Source of the DNA: Tessaracoccus sp.
Lineage (GTDB): Bacteria; Actinomycetota; Actinomycetes; Propionibacteriales; Propionibacteriaceae
Direction: 5' to 3'
DNA: 56,671 bases
Assembly: GCF_016714275.1 (NCBI RefSeq)
Contig: NZ_JADJNP010000007.1
Span: 1-56,671, forward strand
Shown here: positions 24,618 through 32,915 of the stretch, piece after piece
Layout of the letters: each line of letters opens with the position of its first letter
How positions within the stretch are numbered: the first letter of the stretch is position 1
The notes under the pieces: model-generated
The model's input: only the letters and a program-made list of their open reading frames with translations
What the model was told of the DNA's origin: nothing
Databases searched by the model: none
Made by a program: the position numbers and the translations under genes

Positions 24618-25168
24618 GCTGCGATCCTCACGGTCATCTCGTTGATCCCGCAGCGCGCCCAGGCCTTGATCGCCTGGCGCACCGTCGTGTCGTGAACGCC
24701 GAAGTGCCGCGCGATTGCTCGCGTCGACATCCCGGCCGCGCGCATCGTGAAGACCTTCGGCGCCTGGGCGATGCCGACCTTGGCGTTCGCCGCCCGGCCG
24801 CGCGCGACCCGCAGACTGTGGATCGCGCCAGACTCGTACCGACCCTGCGCGGCGTAGTCCTTGATCATCTTCGTGCGCGGGCCGACGAGCAGGTGCGACG
24901 AGGTCATGCACTTCGGGTTGCCGCACGTCGACCAGACGACGTCGCGCGATCCCAGCGGGCGGCCCTCGAGCTCCACCAGCAGGCGCCGGGCGAGTTGGCG
25001 CTTGCCGTGCCACATGATCTGCGGGTAGGCCCGGCCGATGATCGCGCCGGCCCACTCGGTGCACCCGCCCTCGCGCACGTACACGTTGCCGCGCAACCAG
25101 GCCAGCATCTCCTCGCGCGTGAGCGACTTCCTGCCGGTCGACGCGCGCCGCACTGCTACGTTCGTCAC
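24614..25168 (-). CDS. HNH-like protein with altered active site plus helix-turn-helix
   Basis: A 184-residue protein. Residues about 30-95 follow the HNH_3 plan (CTEWAGA, RRLLVELEGRPLGSRDVVWS, CGNPKCMTSSHLLVGP, NAKV), including the CxxPxCxxxxHL zinc-type motif. Where active relatives have His after the VV strand, this one has Trp-Ser (VVWSTC), so catalysis may be lost. The C-terminus has a helix-turn-helix (GMSTRAIARHFGVHDTTVRQ). It could be a former homing endonuclease kept as a DNA-binding regulator. That is inference. Confidence 0.72.
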   Translation of the reverse strand: MTNVAVRRASTGRKSLTREEMLAWLRGNVYVREGGCTEWAGAIIGRAYPQIMWHGKRQLARRLLVELEGRPLGSRDVVWSTCGNPKCMTSSHLLVGPRTKMIKDYAAQGRYESGAIHSLRVARGRAANAKVGIAQAPKVFTMRAAGMSTRAIARHFGVHDTTVRQAIKAWARCGINEMTVRIAA

Positions 25169-25371
25169 AGGGCCTCCTTGGGGGGCCGGCGAGGCGCGAC
25201 GTACTCGATCCTCACCGGCACGGTTTCCGCGGCGTAGCGGGGCCGTATCGCAGCCGCAACCGCGTCCGCCTCGCCCCGGGTGCGGTACGAACCGTGCCAG
25301 AGCCTCGGGTGCGAGGACTCCGGCGTCGTCCAGTACACGACGCCCCAGCGTGAGGTGACGCGAGTCGTCAT
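25165..25371 (-). CDS. Hypothetical protein (68 residues)
   Basis: Begins MTTRVTSRWGVVYWTTPESS at 25371, overlapping the upstream stop. Aromatic-rich beta-type sequence (RLWHGSYRTRGEADAVAAAI) and ends RRPPKEAL. The pattern W-G-x-x-Y-W-x-x-x is common in small phage proteins with a two-strand, one-helix fold. Function unknown. Confidence 0.68.
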   Translation of the reverse strand: MTTRVTSRWGVVYWTTPESSHPRLWHGSYRTRGEADAVAAAIRPRYAAETVPVRIEYVAPRRPPKEAL

Positions 25372-25631
25372 TCGACGGCGTCCCCGCCGCGGAACCCGTT
25401 GGGGAGGTCTTCGTCGTCGTCAGCGTCGTCGTCGAGCGGCTGCTGCGGCTCGGCGGTCGCGTCGGCGATGACGGTTCCGGCCGGCAGGCGGGCGACCTCG
25501 AGCGCGCTCATCGGGCGCGCCTTGAACCGGTTCCTCGTGACGCTGTACAGCGCCTGGGCCGGCGTCTTCGCGATGACGTAGGACTTCGTCTGCGCGTCGG
25601 CGTCGGTGATCTCGTAGGGGCGTTCAGCCAT
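25368..25631 (-). CDS. Hypothetical acidic protein (87 residues)
   Basis: ATG at 25631 has AAGGAGAG upstream and gives MAERPYEITDADAQTKSYVI followed by AKTPAQALYSVTRNRFKARP and an acidic tail with DDDADDDEDLPNG. The first 55 residues have a typical fold of a strand-helix-strand modifier. In the sequence as given, this frame is continuous with the upstream gene through a G8 run, but the ribosome site supports separate translation. Confidence 0.68.
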   Translation of the reverse strand: MAERPYEITDADAQTKSYVIAKTPAQALYSVTRNRFKARPMSALEVARLPAGTVIADATAEPQQPLDDDADDDEDLPNGFRGGDAVE

Positions 25632-26111
25632 TGGTGCTCTCCTTGGTGGCGGGGGGGGTTGACGGATCGGGGCGCTCGCGAGGTGGCGCCAGTGCGCCAA
25701 GACCTCCGGTGCCACGTACTGGTGCTTGACCTGGTCTTGGAGTAGTTTCGTCGCCTTCTCGGCGGCCCACGGGCCCCACGACACCAGCGCTTCGCGGACG
25801 ACGCGCTCGATGCTGTACTGCGGGTACAGCATCTGGTCGGCGTCGATGAGCATGAACGGCCCATCGATGTGCCGCGTGCGCCGCAGCACATCCATGTCAG
25901 CGCAGGACGCCTGGAACCCGGTCACGCCGAGTTTGTGCGCGACGTAGTTGAACGCTGCGGTCGCGGCCATGCTCATCGCATAGACGCTCGTTCCGTAGTC
26001 GTGCTCCCGGTCGACGAGGGTCTCGATGTAGTTCACCAAGTCCCCCATGCTTTCCGGGCGCTCGACCTCGGCCTCGCGCATCTCCTGCTCGGTCTTCGCC
26101 TCGCACTTCAT
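25624..26111 (-). CDS. Conserved phage protein of unknown function, 3' end disturbed by a G-run
   Basis: ATG at 26111 gives MKCEAKTEQEMREAEVERPE, then DLVNYIETLVDREHDYGTSV, YAMSMAATAAFNYVAHKLGV and GFQASCADMDVLRRTRHIDG, a set I recognise from a widely shared phage protein with no assigned function. The given frame runs through the G8 tract at 25651-25658 into the next gene. With nine bases in that tract the frame would end in TGA at 25624-25626, overlapping the next ATG in the usual coupled way. The coordinates given assume that correction. Confidence 0.68.
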
Positions 26112-26455
26112 CGCGCGGACTCCTTGGTGAGTTGGTGGTAAATCTCGCCCGCGACGGTGCCGTGCTCTGTGGCCGGGCCATGTGATCCGCTCGTCGGGGT
26201 GTCCGCCGGCAGTTCGTTCGCGTCGCGCTCTTCGTCCGTCGGCAGCACGAGATCCATGCCGGCCGAGGAGTACCCGCGCAGCGACGTCAGTGCGAGGTAG
26301 TTGATGGCGTTGCAGTGCGGGCACTGGCCGGCCCACACGTTGTAGGCGTCGTCGAGGATCCACTTGGACTCGTAGACGTCCTTCTTGCAGTTGGCGCAGG
26401 TGCCGCGCAGAAGTCCGCGGCCCGGTGCTGTGCGCATGGTGCTGATCAGGCTCAT
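26108..26455 (-). CDS. Zinc-binding hypothetical protein
   Basis: A 115-residue protein from ATG 26455. It has a zinc ribbon: CANC at about residue 20 (LRGTCANCKKDVYESKWILD) and CPHC (AGQCPHCNAINYLALTSLRG). The rest is acidic and low in structure, ending with EIYHQLTKESAR. Ribbon proteins of this size are common in phage operons next to DNA-metabolism genes; the role is not known. Start overlaps the upstream stop. Confidence 0.7.
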   Translation of the reverse strand: MSLISTMRTAPGRGLLRGTCANCKKDVYESKWILDDAYNVWAGQCPHCNAINYLALTSLRGYSSAGMDLVLPTDEERDANELPADTPTSGSHGPATEHGTVAGEIYHQLTKESAR

Positions 26456-26967
26456 CACGCGGCCTCCGCGAGGTCTTCGGCCGCCGGCGGCGCGATCGAA
26501 ATCTCCGTCTCGCAGCCGAGCTTGCTGAACAGCTTGCCCACCTGCGCTTCGGTCGGGTGGCACTTCACGCGCAGCGTCACGTGCACCGATCCGCCCTCGG
26601 CGAGCTCGAACCGGAACTTGTCGACGATGGCGGACTCGAGCACGACATCGCCCTTGCCGCTCGCGCCCCAGTGCACCGTCACCGTCGCGCCGACGATCTC
26701 CCCGTCCCAGTGCAGCGGGCCGAGGCTCGGGAAGCGCAAGTGCGGCAAGTAGTTCGGATCATCGATCAGGTCCGCCTGCTCTCCGGCATCGGGGGCGCGG
26801 AACATCATGCCCTTCAGGCTCGGGTGGAACTCCGAGAGGATGTCGTTCCCGGTAGACCACGAGAACTTGATGTCGGCGGCCGGCTGCGGGTCTTCGCCGT
26901 GAAGTTCGGCGCGCGTGTTCAGGTGCGCGAGGGTGACGCTCTGCTTTTCCAACGAGAATTCGATCAC
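26455..26967 (-). CDS. Conserved phage early-operon protein
   Basis: A 170-residue protein from ATG 26967, preceded by CAAGGAGTC. The sequence FSLEKQSVTLAHLNTRAELH, LSEFHPSLKGMMFRAPDAGE, HLRFPSLGPLHWDGEIVGAT and VTLRVKCHPTEAQVGKLFSK follows a pattern I recognise from many phage recombination/replication regions, where it has no known function. It looks beta-rich with a helical C-terminus. It lies between the recombinase and the cluster of small conserved genes. Confidence 0.72.
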   Translation of the reverse strand: MIEFSLEKQSVTLAHLNTRAELHGEDPQPAADIKFSWSTGNDILSEFHPSLKGMMFRAPDAGEQADLIDDPNYLPHLRFPSLGPLHWDGEIVGATVTVHWGASGKGDVVLESAIVDKFRFELAEGGSVHVTLRVKCHPTEAQVGKLFSKLGCETEISIAPPAAEDLAEAA

Positions 26968-26992
26968 GAGGACTCCTTGAGATTGCGCCGCG

Positions 26993-28310
26993 CTACGCGG
27001 CCTGCTGTTGCTCTTCGACGATACCGGCGGCCTGCAGGCGCTGCTGCAGCGCCGGAGATCCGCCCATGCTGGCGATCGACTGGACTAGATTGGAAATCTC
27101 GCGGTTCAACTCGTCCACGCGACCCGCAAGCCGTTGATTCTCCTGCGCCTTCTCGCGTCGCCGACTGGACGACGCCGCGGCGACCGCGCGCTGCAGCTCC
27201 ACCAGCGCGGCGGGGCTGGCGAGCTCGTCACGCACCAGCGACAGCAGGCGGGCGTCGGCGTCCTCGCGCGGCACTTCGACCCCGCCGCAGACGGACGGGC
27301 CCCGGTCGTTCCGCGCCGAGCATCCGTACCGGCGGGCGTCGACGGCGACGACCGGCCCTCCGCAGCGCCCGCACTTCAGCAGCCCGCCGAACATCGTCCT
27401 CGGCGCCGCCCCCTTGCCGCGCCCACCGTGCAGCCGCGGCGAGTCGCGCCGCGCGCGCCGCGTTCCACAGGTCGTCGCTGATGATCCGCAGCTCGGGCGC
27501 CTCGACGGTCTGCCACTCGCTCGCCGGCCGGTCCAGGCGCACGCGCCGGCCGGTGTCTGGATCCTTCACCCACTGCGAGCGGTTCCAGATCATTCGGCCG
27601 ATGTAGAGCAGATTGTTCAGCACGCCGGAGCCCTTGGCGGGGCTGCCGTACAGCGCCGACACTGCCCAGGTGCCGCCGCGCGGCGACGCCACTCCGATCC
27701 GGTTGAGCTCGTGCGCGATGTTCCGGGCCGAGACGCCGGCCCCGGCGTACTGTTCGAAGATCCAGACGACCCAGCGCGCGCGCTCCGGGTCGATCTCCAG
27801 GCGATGCCCGCCGTCGACCTCGATCGATCGGTATCCGTAGGACAGGCCCCCAGCGTGCATGCCCAGGGCGACCCGGCCGGCGAGCCCCCGATGCGTCTTC
27901 GCCCGGATGTCGTCGAGTAGGTGCTCACTGAAGACCGCCTTCATGCCGCGCATCAGCTTGCCGCCGGCGGCGCCCGTGTCGTAGCCGTCCGCGACGCCGA
28001 CGATCCGGACGCCCCTGTGCTCGAGCCGGCGCACCACGCGCTCGGACTCGACCAGGTCGCGCGACAGGCGATCCAAGCCCTCAAGCAGCAGCACGTCGAA
28101 CCGACCCGCCAGCGCATCCGCGAGCAGCGCCCGGCCGCCGGCACGCGCCGCGACCGGCGTCGACCCGCTCACGCCGTCGTCGCCGTGCACCGCGACAATC
28201 TCCCAGGACTGCGCGGCCGCGCGAATGCGGCAGATGCGCTCCTGGTCCGCGAGGCTGGCCTCGCTCTGCTTATCGGTCGAGAAGCGCGTGTAGATCGCGG
28301 CGCGGATCAT
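26993..28310 (-). CDS. Serine recombinase/integrase, frame broken by one base
   Basis: Start ATG 28310. The resolvase domain has the catalytic Ser11 in AIYTRFSTDKQSEASL and LDRLSRD. The recombinase domain follows (GLSYGYRSIEVDGGHRLEID, SARNIAHELNRIGVASPRGG, LNNLLYIGRMIWNRSQWVKD). The zinc ribbon MFGGLLKCGRCGGPV...CSARNDRGPSVCGG and a C-terminal coiled coil lie in another frame. The switch is at the C5 tract 27407-27411: removing one base restores GAAPRTMFGGLLKC and gives about 438 residues. A single homopolymer error is the likely cause. It would integrate or invert DNA, but no attachment site is proven. Confidence 0.85.
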
Positions 28311-28425
28311 CGTCGGGTTCCTCGGTAAGCGCCGGTGCATCATCCGCAGGCGCGCGCGCCCCGTCAAACTCGTCGACGATCTGCTCGGCGAGCATGCGGA
28401 TCAGGGCGCGCAGGGCGTCGGTCAC
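28270..28425 (-). CDS. Small helical protein overlapping the recombinase start
   Basis: A 51-residue frame from GTG 28425, MTDALRALIRMLAEQIVDEF then a disordered acidic tail (DDAPALTEEPDDDPRRDLHA). The helix ALRxLIRxLAEQIVDE is a segment I often associate with small genes next to serine recombinases, though function is not known. It overlaps the recombinase by 41 bases, indicating coupled translation. A directionality or control role is speculative. Confidence 0.6.
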   Translation of the reverse strand: MTDALRALIRMLAEQIVDEFDGARAPADDAPALTEEPDDDPRRDLHALLDR

Positions 28426-28697
28426 GCCGCATCTCCCGTGCGCGGCCGCGCCTCGATGGGTTCGACGCGCACGCGCCACCGGAAGACGACGATGGAATAG
28501 ATGGATCCTCGGTCGTCAGGCCGCAGGAGACCGTTGGCGTCTCTCCATGCCTTGCCCACGAACCCCGGCCCGCCGTTCCAGAGCGCATGCACCGACGTCA
28601 CCTCTTTCGCACGCTCTCCGTCGATGAAAACGTTGAAATGTCGATCCGCCGGGCGCCGCGCGTCGAGCGCGACAATGAACGGGAAGATCGACTTCAT
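28422..28697 (-). CDS. Hypothetical protein (91 residues)
   Basis: ATG 28697 overlaps the upstream stop and gives MKSIFPFIVALDARRPADRH, with beta-rich middle FNVFIDGERAKEVTSVHALW and SIYSIVVFRWRVRVEPIEAR. Alternating hydrophobic residues suggest a small beta sheet. It precedes the small recombinase-adjacent gene. No function recognised. Confidence 0.65.
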   Translation of the reverse strand: MKSIFPFIVALDARRPADRHFNVFIDGERAKEVTSVHALWNGGPGFVGKAWRDANGLLRPDDRGSIYSIVVFRWRVRVEPIEARPRTGDAA

Positions 28698-28948
28698 CCC
28701 TTAATCCTGTGCCGGTGCACCGCCACCACGCCCGGTGGCAGGTTCTCGGTCTCCGCCGCGATGAACCCAGTCCCTTCGCTTTGCCCGGTCGCGCGCAGGA
28801 AGTCGACCTCCACGCGCGCGCTGTCGATCAGCGTGCCAGCGACCTGCGCGACTGCCTTCGCGCGGTCCAGGTCCATCGGCGCATCCTTCGAGCGAAGATC
28901 GCGCAGCGTCGCGAAGAGGTGCTCGCGCAGCTCCTTGATGTCGTTCAT
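28694..28948 (-). CDS. Conserved phage protein (84 residues)
   Basis: ATG 28948 gives MNDIKELREHLFATLRDLRS, DAPMDLDRAKAVAQVAGTLI and DSARVEVDFLRATGQSEGTG. This LREHLF..LRDLR...PMDLDRAKAVAQVA.tLIDSARVEVdFLR pattern recurs in phage recombination operons, and I do not know its function. Two amphipathic helices dominate. It overlaps both neighbours by four bases. Confidence 0.73.
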   Translation of the reverse strand: MNDIKELREHLFATLRDLRSKDAPMDLDRAKAVAQVAGTLIDSARVEVDFLRATGQSEGTGFIAAETENLPPGVVAVHRHRIKG

Positions 28949-29589
28949 GCCTGCTCACGCTCCCTGCGGTTGATCTGGCGCACGATCGCGCCCTTGATCT
29001 GCGACAGCCGCGCGATCTCCGGGCCGTGCCGGTGCACGGTGTTGCGCCTCATCATCTCGGCCCGGTTCACCAGCTCGACGGCGTCGAGCGTGATCTCGGC
29101 GAGCGTCTGCGTGCGCCGGCCTGGCCGGAAGACGACGACGTGCCCGGCCGGGACCGGGCCGTGCGCCTCGATCCAGACCAGCTCGTGCACGCTGCGCCAG
29201 CGCTTCGACGGCGAGCCGCTGTTCTCGCTCACCTTGAGCTGCAGGTACCCGTCGCCGCTGATCCGGTACGACCCGAGCGGGAGCGTGTTGTGCGGCGCCT
29301 GGCCGGGCTTGAATCTGGTCTCGCCGTTACCGGTGGGCATGTAGTGCAGCTCGCGATTCCAAGGCGTGTCGCCGGCCTTCCGACGCGTCGCGACGCCGGC
29401 CGCCGCCAGGTGCGGCCCGTGCGACTCGGACATGTACGCTGCGGTCTTGCGCAGGCCGAGCTGCAGCGCCTTCGTGTAGACGCTCGCCACCGGACGCTCG
29501 AGCAGGCGCGCCAGCTCGGGTGTGCGCGTCGTCGGGTACCGCTCGCGCAGCACGGCCAGGTCAGGCCCGGTCCACGGGCGGCGCTTCAT
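28945..29589 (-). CDS. HNH endonuclease with N-terminal helix-turn-helix
   Basis: A 214-residue protein from ATG 29589. The N-terminus is a Myb/SANT-like or HTH region (WTGPDLAVLRERYPTTRTPE, LARLLERPVASVYTKALQLG). The HNH-type core has GYLQLKVSENSG, VHELVWIEAHGPVPAGHVVV FRPG (in two parts) and LDAVELVNRAEMMRRNTVH, as in phage HNH proteins that follow this N-R-A-E-L-M-R-R-N plan. It likely nicks or cuts DNA and may be mobile or may aid packaging or recombination. Confidence 0.8.
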   Translation of the reverse strand: MKRRPWTGPDLAVLRERYPTTRTPELARLLERPVASVYTKALQLGLRKTAAYMSESHGPHLAAAGVATRRKAGDTPWNRELHYMPTGNGETRFKPGQAPHNTLPLGSYRISGDGYLQLKVSENSGSPSKRWRSVHELVWIEAHGPVPAGHVVVFRPGRRTQTLAEITLDAVELVNRAEMMRRNTVHRHGPEIARLSQIKGAIVRQINRREREQA

Positions 29590-29603
29590 GTCGGGTACAA
29601 AAG

Positions 29604-30029
<426 letters not shown>

Positions 30030-30052
30030 GCGCTCTCCTGGGTTTTTCTTGT

Positions 30053-30253
30053 CTAGAACGGAATGTCGTCGTGCATCCACTCGGAACACTGAATGTCGAC
30101 TTTCACGGCATCGGCTGGCGGCTCGCCGTCGAATTTGCGGCACCAGCTTCCCTCGAAGTGGTCGCAGTGCTCGCAGCTCATGACGATGCTCTCCAGTGGG
30201 TTAAGCAGCTTGCGCAGCGCCTGGCGCTGTACCAGCAATTCGGCTCGGGTCAT
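30053..30253 (-). CDS. Zinc-type small protein with an SSB-like C-terminal tip
   Basis: A 66-residue protein from ATG 30253, overlapping the helicase 3' end by 53 bases (a later ATG at 30181 is possible). It has CEHCDHFEGSWCRKFDGEPP then VDIQCSEWMHDDIPF at the end. The four cysteines may bind zinc. The terminal DDIPF is the same as the last residues of E. coli SSB, the peptide that docks on many genome-maintenance proteins. The role is inferred: it may recruit or block such partners. Confidence 0.72.
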   Translation of the reverse strand: MTRAELLVQRQALRKLLNPLESIVMSCEHCDHFEGSWCRKFDGEPPADAVKVDIQCSEWMHDDIPF

Positions 30254-31871
30254 CGTTCTCACTCCAGGCAATCCCGACAATCTCGGGCCACTTCCCTGAC
30301 TCGTTTACGCGCACGCCCGCAGGCCTGCGCAGCTCGTAGCCGTCGGCAATCCAATCGAGCGCCTGATTGACGCCGCCGGGCATGTAGTCCCTGGGCGCAC
30401 GCCGGGCCCACCACAAGCGCGCCTTCTCGCCAGCGAATCCGGGGTGGTCCAGGCACACCCACTCGCTCACCACGCGCCGCAGGCCGCTCATGTAGTCCAC
30501 GCGCAGGCTGTCGGGCGCCCCGGCCTTGCAGTGCCGCGAATAGCGCACGTCGGTGACTGGGTAGTCATGCAGCTTCGACGCCAGCTGCGCGGACAGGATC
30601 GCGGCGTTGCTCGCGGCCTGCGCGCCCTTGTCCTCGAGCTCGCGCAGCTGCGCGCCGCACTCGGGGCACACGAGCGCGCTGGCCGGGCGCACGTGCGCGC
30701 CGCAGGCGTCGCAGATGGCATAGGGCGCCCCGGCGTCCGCCGAGCCCTTGCGCTTCTTGCGGCCGCGGATCGTGTCGATCGGTCCCAGGCGCTCGGTGGT
30801 GTCGCTGAAGTCCAGCCACAGGCAGTCGGTCTTGCCCGGTGCCGGCCTGGTGCCGCGGCCCGCGCCCTGCACGTACAGCACCGGCGACCTGGTCGGGCGG
30901 CACCAGATCACGCAGTCCACGTCGGGCACGTCGAACCCGGTCGCCAGCGCCAGCACCGTGACCAGGCAGCGTAGGCCTCCCGCCCGGAATGCGGCGACGC
31001 GCTCCTCGCGCTCGCGCTTGTCGGTCTCGCCGCACACGAGCGCCGCGGTGACGCCGGCAGCTACGAGCTCGGCGACCAGGTGCTCGGCGGTCGCGACGTT
31101 CGGCGTGAACGCGATCCACTTCTTGCGGTCACCGGCGATGGCGAGCGTCTCGCGCACGACGCCCGGGATGTAGCGGTCGACACGCTCGGCGAGCTCGTCG
31201 ATCCGGTAGTCGCCCGACACGATCGCCAGATCATCGGTGTCGATCCGCGTTGCGAGCGCGTCCTGCGGGCGCACGAGCGGCGCCAGGTGCCCGGCCTCGA
31301 GGAGCTCGGCCATTGGCACCTCGCACGCGATCCCGTGAAAGAGCGGGTCGTCACCGTCGGTGAGCCACACCCCGTTTCCGCGGAATGGCGTGGCGGTCAG
31401 GCCGACCATGGCGAGCGAGTTGTACTTGCCAAGATCAGCGACGAACTGTCGGTACCGTCCCACGCCATCCGGGCTAACCAGGTGCGCCTCGTCAACGATC
31501 ACGCATCGGATCGCGCCCAGCAGGTGCGCGTCGCGGTAGATCGAGCCGATGGTCGCCACGATCACGTCGGCATGCTGATCCTTGCGGCCAAGGCTCGCGG
31601 AGTAGTAGCCGACCGTGCGGTGCGCCGGCATGATTCGCGCGAGCTTGTCGGCGTTCTGCTCGGCGAGTTCCTTGCTAGGCACGAGCACCACCGTGCGCGG
31701 CCTGTCGTCGGGCCACGTGTCCCACAGCAGGCGAACGAGCTCGGCGATCACCACCGACTTGCCCGATCCCGTGGGCATCACAACGAGCGGGATCTGGTGC
31801 GACTCATGGCGCGTCCACCAGGCGTACACCTGATCCAGCGCGCGCTGCTGGTACGGCCTGATCACGAACAT
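30201..31871 (-). CDS. SF2 DEAD/DEAH helicase
   Basis: A 556-residue helicase from ATG 31871 (a GTG at 31874 is also in frame). Motif I is MPTGSGKS at 32-39, motif II VDEAH at 126-130, motif III GLTATPFRG, and motif VI QGAGRGTRPAPGK. A zinc ribbon follows (CDACGAH...CPECGAQ) and a C-terminal domain of about 150 residues with VDYMSGLRRVVSEWVCLDHP. Such proteins act in phage replication, recombination or packaging-linked unwinding. The start overlaps the previous stop (TGATG). Confidence 0.9.
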   Translation of the reverse strand: MFVIRPYQQRALDQVYAWWTRHESHQIPLVVMPTGSGKSVVIAELVRLLWDTWPDDRPRTVVLVPSKELAEQNADKLARIMPAHRTVGYYSASLGRKDQHADVIVATIGSIYRDAHLLGAIRCVIVDEAHLVSPDGVGRYRQFVADLGKYNSLAMVGLTATPFRGNGVWLTDGDDPLFHGIACEVPMAELLEAGHLAPLVRPQDALATRIDTDDLAIVSGDYRIDELAERVDRYIPGVVRETLAIAGDRKKWIAFTPNVATAEHLVAELVAAGVTAALVCGETDKREREERVAAFRAGGLRCLVTVLALATGFDVPDVDCVIWCRPTRSPVLYVQGAGRGTRPAPGKTDCLWLDFSDTTERLGPIDTIRGRKKRKGSADAGAPYAICDACGAHVRPASALVCPECGAQLRELEDKGAQAASNAAILSAQLASKLHDYPVTDVRYSRHCKAGAPDSLRVDYMSGLRRVVSEWVCLDHPGFAGEKARLWWARRAPRDYMPGGVNQALDWIADGYELRRPAGVRVNESGKWPEIVGIAWSENDDPSRIAGTAPGAAQAA

Positions 31872-32914
31872 CACGCCACCACCCGCCCCGCGAACTCATC
31901 GCGCGTCGCCTTCAGCTCGGGCTCTCCGATCGCGCGCTTGTCGCTGCACGCGGCGAGCTCGTCGCTCGAGTAGCCTTCGGGCCGGGGCCCGTTCATGAAC
32001 TGGTGCCCGGTGAGCTTGTTGCGGTAGACGACCGCGCTGTCCACGGCGTCTGTCTGCTCGGCCCAGTTCGCCAGCAGGATCGGGATCACCCGGTGCTCAG
32101 TGCACGCCTGGCGCTGCACGTCCTCGGAGAGCCTGATTGCGTGGCTCTCGCACGACCAGGTGCCGTCACGCTCGGGAGTCACGTGCGCGCAAGATCGGCA
32201 CGTGGCCGCCGGCGCCGCGTCACCGTGGCAGTGCGCGTGGAAGTGGCAGAACTTGCATTCGAACCACGCCGGGTCGTTGCTGATCTTCGGCGGCGGCTCG
32301 GCGGCGAAGACAACGGACTCTGCGCGCGCGATCAGCCGGTCGAACTCGGCGCGATCGCGCTCCACGCGCTCGATGTGGATCTCGTCGGTGTCCTTGACCA
32401 CGAACATGAAGACGGCGCGATCGAGGTCCGCCAGGTTCATGTAGAGCTGCGCCTGCGCCCAGTACTTCGGGTACTGCTTCCGGAACCCGTTGCGCTGCAA
32501 CTCGGCGTACTTCTTCGACGCGATGGTCTTCGCGTCCCACAGGTGCGGTGTCTTCGGCGCCTCGGGCAGTCCGAGGATGACTGCATCCATGTGCCCGCGC
32601 AGGTGGCCGCCGAGCGCCTGGACCGCGAACTGTCGGCCGTCGGGCTGGCGGTCCCACACGGTGATTCCAGCCGCGCGCATGTCCTCGATCAGCCAGGCCT
32701 CCTCGCGGTGCCCGCGCTCGAACAGGCGCAGCATTCGCCCGTCGAAGCGCTCGCGCGCGACCCATCGAAAGCCGAGCCACAGGCGCCGCGCGCACGGCTC
32801 TCCGAGGACAGAGCACCCAAGGTACGGGCGCTCGTCCTGTTCGGCTTCGCGCCGCTCGTACAGGCCGTAGATGGCCTGTACGAGCGAGTGCGTAGGTGCG
32901 GGAATGGATGCCAC
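31871..32914 (-). CDS. PD-(D/E)XK nuclease, Cas4/RecB-like with iron-sulfur cysteines
   Basis: A 347-residue protein from ATG 32914. The nuclease core has GHMDAV, then LWDAKTIAS (the D-x-K strand) and YPKYWAQAQLYMNL, the QxxxY-type motif. An early cysteine (Cys41 in LGEPCARRLW) and late CKFCHFHAHC can form the 4Fe-4S site of Cas4/AddB-type exonucleases. A second cysteine group (CRSCAHVTPERDGTWSCESH) follows. With the SF2 helicase and the Sak4/DUF669 pair it forms a phage recombination module. No CRISPR array or other Cas gene is nearby. Confidence 0.83.
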   Translation of the reverse strand: MASIPAPTHSLVQAIYGLYERREAEQDERPYLGCSVLGEPCARRLWLGFRWVARERFDGRMLRLFERGHREEAWLIEDMRAAGITVWDRQPDGRQFAVQALGGHLRGHMDAVILGLPEAPKTPHLWDAKTIASKKYAELQRNGFRKQYPKYWAQAQLYMNLADLDRAVFMFVVKDTDEIHIERVERDRAEFDRLIARAESVVFAAEPPPKISNDPAWFECKFCHFHAHCHGDAAPAATCRSCAHVTPERDGTWSCESHAIRLSEDVQRQACTEHRVIPILLANWAEQTDAVDSAVVYRNKLTGHQFMNGPRPEGYSSDELAACSDKRAIGEPELKATRDEFAGRVVA

Positions 32915-32915
32915 G

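Noticed and set aside
31871..32914. CRISPR-Cas system
   Set aside because: The Cas4-like nuclease stands alone; no array, Cas1 or effector is present.
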